Of a DNA stretch of 6,087 nucleotides, positions 1 to 6,087 are shown piece by piece. The stretch comes from Acidimicrobiaceae bacterium (GTDB lineage Bacteria; Actinomycetota; Acidimicrobiia; Acidimicrobiales; UBA8190). A model generated the notes under the pieces. The model saw only the letters and a list, made by a program, of their open reading frames with translations. It made no database searches and was not told where the DNA came from. The stretch is from the NCBI GenBank assembly GCA_003131945.1, contig PKWD01000036.1:408-6494 (forward strand), read 5' to 3'. The number at the start of each line of letters is the position of its first letter. Within the stretch, counting starts at the first letter, position 1. A program made the translations under genes and the position numbers.

Positions 1-1782
1 CGGGTGGCCCACCAGCTGGCCGAGCCGGACAAGGGGTCGGGCATCGCCATGGTCTGCACCTTCGGGGACACGACCGACGTTGTCTGGTGGCGCGAGCTCA
101 GCCTTGCGACCCGCACCCTGGTCGGACGGGACGGCCGGCTCGAGCCGGTCAAGTGGGGCACGCCGGGTTGGGAGTGTGCGGACCCGGCGGCCGCCGCCGC
201 CAGCTACCAAGAGCTGGTCGGCAAGTCGGTCACCCAGGCCCGCACCCGGATCGTCGAGCTGTTGAGCGGGTCCGGCGCGTTGGTGGGCGAGCCGCGGGCG
301 ATCACCCACCCGGTCAAGTTCTACGAGCGCGGGGACCGGCCCTTGGAGATCGTCTCTTCGCGCCAGTGGTTCGTGGCCACCCTCGCCATGCGCGAGACGC
401 TGCTCGCCCGGGGCGGCGAGCTGCACTGGCACCCGCCCTATATGGCGCATCGCTACCGGGCCTGGGTCGAAGGGCTCAACACCGACTGGAACATCAGCCG
501 CCAGCGGTTCTTCGGCGTGGCGTTCCCGCTGTGGTACGCCGTCGGGGCCGACGGAGCCATCGAACACGCCAACCCCCTCGTGCCCGACGAGTCCCGGCTG
601 CCCCTCGACCCGTCGACCGACGTCCCCGAGGGCTACACCGAGGAGCAACGGGGCCAGCCTCAAGGCTTCGTCGGCGACCCCGATGTGATGGACACCTGGG
701 CCACCTCCTCGCTCACCCCCCACATCGCCGGGCGCTGGGAGGACGACCCGGACCTGTTCGCCCGGGTCTTCCCGATGGACCTGCGCCCCCAGGCCCACGA
801 CATCATCCGGACGTGGTTGTTCTCCACCGTTGTGCGGTCCGAGCTCGAGCACGGCAGCCTGCCCTGGAAGGCCACGGCCATCTCGGGCTGGGTGCTCGAC
901 CCCAACCGGAAGAAGATGTCGAAGTCCAAGGGCAACGTGGTGACCCCGTTACCGTTGCTCGAGACCCACGGGTCCGACGGCGTGCGCTACTGGGCCGCCA
1001 GTGGCCGCCCGGGTGTGGACACGGCCGTCGACGAAGGCCAGATGAAGGTGGGCCGGCGGCTCGCCATCAAGATCCTGAACGCCTCGCGCTTCGCCTTGTC
1101 GCGCATCGCCGGCGGCGAGTTGCCCGGTCCGGACGCGATCACGGCCCCCATAGACCTGGCCATGCTCAGCGATCTGGCCCGGGTGGTCGACGAGGCCACC
1201 GATGCCTTCGAAGGTTACGACTACGCCCGGGCTCTGGAGCGGACCGAGGCCTTCTTCTGGTCCTTCTGCGACGACTACCTGGAGCTGGTGAAGACCCGGG
1301 CCTATGAGGACGCGTCGGAGGCGGGTCCGGCCTCGGCCCGCGCGTCGTTGGGTCTGGCTCTGTCATTGCTCCTGCGGTTGCTCGCACCTTTCCTTCCTTT
1401 CGTCACTGAGGAGGTGTGGTCGTGGTGGCACGAGGGATCTCTTCACCGTTCGCCATGGCCCTCGGCCGAGGAATTCCCCGACGCCGCACGCACCACATCG
1501 GTCCCGGCGGCCGGCGACGACCCGTCGACAGACTCAGTGCTGTCCGTCGTGTCTCAGGTTCTCGCCGTGGTGCGGCGGGCCAAGACGACGGCCAAGCGGT
1601 CGATGCGGGCGCCGGTGGCGAAACTCACCGTGATCGACGACCCGGCGCGCCTGGCGCTGCTCGCTCAGGCCGAGGGTGATCTGCGCGACGCCGGAGGCAT
1701 CGTCGAGCTGGAGACGCGGGCGGGGGCACCCGACGTGATCGTCGAGCTCGGTGACCAAGAGGCCGAGCGGGCCGGGCGTTAG
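1..1782 (+). CDS. valS: Valyl-tRNA synthetase, type 2-like, C-terminal part (5' truncated by window edge)
   Basis: Cytoplasmic class I aminoacyl-tRNA synthetase that charges tRNA-Val with valine using ATP and hydrolyses mischarged threonyl-tRNA. The reading frame is open from base 1 (CGG GTG GCC), so the GTG at 4 is only the first possible start and not the real one; the N-terminal HIGH half of the active site lies off the window. Counting from the codon at 4: residues 1-120 are the rest of the CP1 editing domain (GSGIAMVCTFGD at 11-22, with D22 and D25 as likely editing-site acidic residues); DWNISRQR at 161-168 and DTWATSSLTP at 230-239 are catalytic-core blocks; KMSKS is at 304-308 (bases 913-927); residues about 385-495 are the helical anticodon-binding domain (LLRLLAPFLPFVTEEVW). 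The DTWATSSLTP block and the lack of an obvious C-terminal coiled coil fit the archaeal-like type 2 ValS rather than the usual bacterial type 1. No CxxC zinc knuckles are seen. The stop is TAG at 1780-1782. Family call is firm; the subtype is recalled from family knowledge. Confidence 0.95.
   Translation, partial: RVAHQLAEPDKGSGIAMVCTFGDTTDVVWWRELSLATRTLVGRDGRLEPVKWGTPGWECADPAAAAASYQELVGKSVTQARTRIVELLSGSGALVGEPRAITHPVKFYERGDRPLEIVSSRQWFVATLAMRETLLARGGELHWHPPYMAHRYRAWVEGLNTDWNISRQRFFGVAFPLWYAVGADGAIEHANPLVPDESRLPLDPSTDVPEGYTEEQRGQPQGFVGDPDVMDTWATSSLTPHIAGRWEDDPDLFARVFPMDLRPQAHDIIRTWLFSTVVRSELEHGSLPWKATAISGWVLDPNRKKMSKSKGNVVTPLPLLETHGSDGVRYWAASGRPGVDTAVDEGQMKVGRRLAIKILNASRFALSRIAGGELPGPDAITAPIDLAMLSDLARVVDEATDAFEGYDYARALERTEAFFWSFCDDYLELVKTRAYEDASEAGPASARASLGLALSLLLRLLAPFLPFVTEEVWSWWHEGSLHRSPWPSAEEFPDAARTTSVPAAGDDPSTDSVLSVVSQVLAVVRRAKTTAKRSMRAPVAKLTVIDDPARLALLAQAEGDLRDAGGIVELETRAGAPDVIVELGDQEAERAGR
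1779..1782. other. Convergent overlap of stop codons (valS and amidohydrolase)
   Basis: The four bases TTAG hold the TAG stop of valS on the + strand (1780-1782) and the TAA stop of the amidohydrolase-like gene on the - strand (1781-1779). No space is left for a terminator between the genes, and I see no hairpin with a T run near the junction, so each transcript probably runs into the other gene. Confidence 0.9.
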
Positions 1783-2639
1783 AGCTTCAGAACCTCCATG
1801 GCGTTGTCCCGGAGGAACTTGGGCCAGACGTGGTCGCGCAACGGAACGCCGGCCAGCTCGGTGAAGATGCGCTCGAGGGTCAGGGCCATGGGGAAGTAGC
1901 CGGCGTACATGATCTTGTCGGCGCCGCGGGTGTTGGCGTAGTCGATGATGGCCTTCGGGTAGTACTTGGGGGCGAAGGCACTCGTCATGTAATAGAGCCC
2001 CGGCCACTTGAGCATCAGCTTCACGGCCAGGTCCTCCCACGGCTCGGCTCCGTGGCGCATCACGATCCGAAGCTCGGGGAAGTCGTAGCAGACCTGGTCG
2101 AAATGCATCACGTCCTGGCAGGCCGAGGGCACGCGCGGACCGGCGATGCCGGCGTTCACCAGGATGGGGAGGTCGAGGTCGATGCAGGTCTGGTAGATCG
2201 GGTAGTAGCGCCGGTCGCTCACGGGGACCTGCGGATTGCAGCCGGCGGGGAACGTCGTGACGGCCTTGATGTCGTAGTCGGCGTGCGCTTGTCGGATGCG
2301 GCGGACCGCACCGGAGATCTTGTTGGGGTCGATCTCCAGGCTGGCCTTGAAGCGATCGGGATACTGACCGAGGGCCCGGTCCGTCACCTCTCCGGCCAGT
2401 CCGACGAGGCCGACGGCGACCCCGTGGCGGTCCATCTCGCCCAGGGTGATGGCCACGGGATCGAGGTCGTCGGCGATCAGGCCCGGGTTGTCCTTGAACA
2501 TGTAGGCGATGGGCGTCGCCATGGTGGTGCTCTCGTCGTCGCGCAGCTGCGGCTTCAGGAAATCGAACCGCTGTTTGGCGGTGGCACTGGGGAAGCCGAT
2601 CATGAGATCGACGGCCCCCACATCGGTCGGCATCGCCAT
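1779..2639 (-). CDS. Amidohydrolase-2-like TIM-barrel protein, probable metal-site variant
   Basis: 286 residues, complete, ATG at 2639-2637 and TAA at 1781-1779. It resembles the ACMSD-type amidohydrolase 2 family (decarboxylases and hydrolases of aromatic or cyclic acids), in the subgroup common in mycobacteria and other actinobacteria that carries an N-terminal VDLMIGFP-type block. Recognisable elements are VDLMIGFP (10-17), AVTTFPAG (126-133), LPILVNAG (157-164), RHGAEPW (195-201) and the C-terminal DKIMYAGYFPM (241-251). The usual metal ligands look replaced: the N-terminal HxH reads M13-I-G15, the strand-5 His reads N162, and the late catalytic Asp of the GSDYP block reads Y248; only H196 is kept. 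No signal peptide or membrane segment, so cytosolic. The start lies 16 bases after the stop of the ATPase gene; an AGGGG at 2657-2653 is a possible ribosome site but 13 bases from the ATG, rather far. The alternative start M3 would be further still. The product is thus a family member of unknown, possibly non-canonical or non-enzymatic, role. Confidence 0.85.
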   Translation of the reverse strand: MAMPTDVGAVDLMIGFPSATAKQRFDFLKPQLRDDESTTMATPIAYMFKDNPGLIADDLDPVAITLGEMDRHGVAVGLVGLAGEVTDRALGQYPDRFKASLEIDPNKISGAVRRIRQAHADYDIKAVTTFPAGCNPQVPVSDRRYYPIYQTCIDLDLPILVNAGIAGPRVPSACQDVMHFDQVCYDFPELRIVMRHGAEPWEDLAVKLMLKWPGLYYMTSAFAPKYYPKAIIDYANTRGADKIMYAGYFPMALTLERIFTELAGVPLRDHVWPKFLRDNAMEVLKL

Positions 2640-2652
2640 AGCGGGTGTGGAA

Positions 2653-2655
2653 CCC

Positions 2656-2657
<2 letters not shown>
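2653..2657 (-). promoter_or_regulatory. Possible weak ribosome binding site for the amidohydrolase gene
   Basis: AGGGG on the - strand overlaps the TAG stop of the ATPase gene and lies 13 bases before the ATG at 2639, longer than the usual 5-9 bases. Translation may rely partly on ribosomes that finish the ATPase 16 bases upstream. Confidence 0.35.
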
Positions 2658-4213
<1,556 letters not shown>

Positions 4214-4224
<11 letters not shown>

Positions 4225-6087
4225 CGATCCGACCTTCTTCGACCGAGCTGGCGACGTCGCTGCCGGACCCCGCCGCCGCGGGCGGGCGCACCGACGGGGG
4301 CGGGTCGTCGGCGAAGGGCAGGCGGATCCGCCCGGAGAGCCCGGGGAAGCCGAGCACGCCCTCGGGGCTCCGGCCGAGGAGGATGATGCCGACCCCGGCC
4401 ACCAGCCCGGTCAGCCCGCTGAGGCCGGACGGCAGCTGGGTCTGGGCGAACGGCAACAAGGTGGCCGACAGACCCCCCAAGAGCGCGCCGGTGGTCGTGC
4501 GGAGGCCCCAGATTGCGACGAAGAGCAACAGGGTGAGGCTCGAGAGGAACTCGAGCTGCACGTCACTCCCGTTGAGGCCCCCCTGGGCCCCGCCGTAGAG
4601 GACGCCCCCCAGTCCGGCCATGGCCGCGGCCAACGCGAAGACGACGACCTTGGTGCGCGTCGCGCTCATCCCCAACGTGGCGAAGGCGGCCGGCGAGTCG
4701 TTCATGGCGACGAGACGGCGGCCGAAGGTGTGGCGCCGCACGGCGAGGACGATGATGGCGCACAGGGCGAAGAAGACGGCGATCTCGATGAGCTCGCCCT
4801 TGTCGCCGACCGTGCGGAGCCCGGGAATGTCGAGCCGCCCGACGGCGATCGAATTGCCCGTCCCGAGGTAGCTCGGGTTCTGGAACAGCACGTAGAAGGC
4901 GGCCTCACCGAAGGCCAGGGTGGCGAGGGCCAGGTACAACCCCCGCAAGCGCAGGGCCGGCAGGGCGACGAAGGCGCCCAACGCACCGGTGACGCCGACC
5001 GCGGCCAACAGGCCCCACCAGCTCCCGCCCCCATTGGCCACCTTGCCCATGGTGAACGCACCGACGCCCAAGAAGGTCATCTGGCAGAGCGAGACCTGCC
5101 CGCCGTAGCCGGTGAGCAGCACCAAGGAGAGGGCCACGATGCCGAGGGCCAGACCCGAGGTGATCGCCGCCATGAGCGAGCCCCCGAGGACCAGGGACAA
5201 AAGGGCCACCGCGATGACGAGGACGGCCCCTCCCAGGAGGGACTGGCGGAACCCGGCCACCCTGGGCGCAGCGTGGGTGGGCAGACGCCCGATGGCCCGC
5301 AGGCGGACCGCGGGGACCACGAGGAGGGCGATGAACAAGAAGACGACCGGGACGATCTCGGGGATCTGGGCGGCGAGGGACTGGGGGACGTGCTCGGAGA
5401 GGTAGGCGAGCGAGTAGGCGCCGGCGAGCCCGAGGGCCATGGCCCCGGCGAAGGTCCAGGGCAGGCTGCGCAGGCGGCCGACGACGGCCGCCGCGTAGCC
5501 GTTGACCACGAGGATCGTGAGCGTGTCGATGTTGAGCCCGGTCGACGCCACCGTCGGGGCCAGCAGGCACCCGGCCAGACCGGCCAGGAAGAACCCGAGC
5601 ATCCAGCCCATCTGGGCCACCCGGTAGGGCTTGGCCCCGGCCAGGGCGACCAGGTCGGGGTCATCGACGACCGCCCGCATGGCCACCCCGATGCGGAAGA
5701 CCCGCAGGAAGTAGGGCACGGCTACGGCGATGACGACGGCGGCCCCGACGGTGAGCAGCTGCTGGTAGCTGACATTGACGCCGAGGATCCCGACGAAATC
5801 CCCTTCGAAGAAGGGGTAGACGATCCGCTGGGTCTGGGGGTTCCACAGGGCGGTGGCCACCCCGACCAGGATCAGCAGCAGCCCGAGGGTGACCATGAGT
5901 GACCGTTCGGTCGAGGCCCCGTGGAGGCGGCGCATCAGGCCCCACTCGACCAGCACGGCCAGCAGCGGCATCAGCACCAACAAGACCAGCGCCAGGGCGA
6001 GGACCGGGTTCCAGCCCCAGCCCTGCCAGAGCTGCCAGAAGGCGAAGGCGGCGACCATGCCCACCGCGCCCTGGGCGAAGTTGAAGA
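4214..6087 (-). CDS. livHM: Fused LivH-LivM permease of a branched-chain amino acid family ABC importer (5' truncated by window edge)
   Basis: Integral membrane permease with both transmembrane subunits in one chain. The frame stays open to the right edge, and residues encoded before the GTG at 6064 read FNFAQGA, the block found near the LivH N-terminus, so the true start is probably only some tens of residues off the window. Counting from the codon at 6064: LivH-like half about 1-255, with hydrophobic stretches near 20-45, 54-74, 102-122, 150-170, 203-222 and 236-253, and the coupling-loop block AMRAVVDDPDLVALAGAKP (128-146). A charged linker follows (about 254-275). The LivM-like half is about 276-580: LLTGYGGQVSLCQMTFLGVG (316-335), LRLRGLYLALATLAFGE (371-387), second coupling block RRLVAMNDSPAAFATLGM (449-466), AMAGLGGVLYGG (481-492). 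The C-terminal tail from about 583 is hydrophilic and Pro/Ala-rich. Stop is TGA at 4216-4214, inside the start of the ATPase gene. The two coupling blocks presumably dock on the two ATPase domains of the next gene. The binding protein is not in the window. Confidence 0.93.
4233..4240 (-). promoter_or_regulatory. Ribosome binding site for the livGF GTG start
   Basis: On the - strand the bases read GAAGAAGG, whose AAGG ends 8 bases before the GTG at 4224. It lies inside the last codons of the permease gene. This purine run at normal spacing decides for the GTG start over later in-frame codons. Confidence 0.6.

Noticed and set aside
4..6. GTG at base 4 as the start of valS.
   Set aside because: The frame is open to base 1 and the protein begins inside the editing domain, with the HIGH-containing region missing, so the gene runs off the window.
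87..1307. A 406-codon open frame on the + strand in another frame of valS.
   Set aside because: Arg/Pro/Gly-rich out-of-frame reading of valS; the valS frame contains KMSKS and other conserved blocks.
6062..6064. GTG at 6064-6062 as the start of the permease.
   Set aside because: Upstream codons still encode the conserved NFAQGA block of LivH, so the true start is beyond the right edge.

Overview
The window is high-GC DNA (by eye clearly above 60% G+C, with third codon positions almost all G or C). Coding is tight, with almost no intergenic sequence. Codon bias, the use of GTG starts, a type-2-style valyl-tRNA synthetase and fused Liv-type transporter genes together suggest an actinobacterium. 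Acidimicrobiia-like or mycobacteria-like lineages are my guess; this is inference from gene style and not from a marker gene.

Layout. From the left edge to 1782 on the + strand lies the 3' part of valS, cut at its 5' end by the window. It meets tail-to-tail, with the two stop codons sharing bases, a three-gene run on the - strand. Read in its direction of transcription this run is: (1) a fused LivH-LivM permease, cut at its 5' end by the right edge (6087 to 4214); (2) a fused LivG-LivF double ATPase (4224 to 2656), overlapping the permease gene by 11 bases; (3) an amidohydrolase-2-like protein of 286 residues (2639 to 1779), starting 16 bases after the ATPase stop. There is no gap over 300 bases, no RNA gene, no mobile element, no CRISPR array and no recognisable promoter or terminator. 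The operon promoter and the valS promoter must lie outside the window.

How the genes work together. The two fused proteins would form a complete membrane core of a branched-chain-amino-acid-family (HAAT) ABC importer from only two polypeptides instead of four. The periplasmic or lipoprotein binding protein (LivK type) that sets the substrate is not in the window. The downstream amidohydrolase-like protein is probably co-transcribed and may act on, or sense, the imported compound or a product of it. Its family's metal ligands are mostly replaced, so its chemistry is open. valS is a housekeeping neighbour of opposite orientation.

The points most worth a second look are the apparent loss of metal ligands in the amidohydrolase-like protein, the double fusion of the transporter with one consensus and one degenerate ATP site, and the cysteine-free form of the valyl-tRNA synthetase. 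I see no clearly new multi-gene system.
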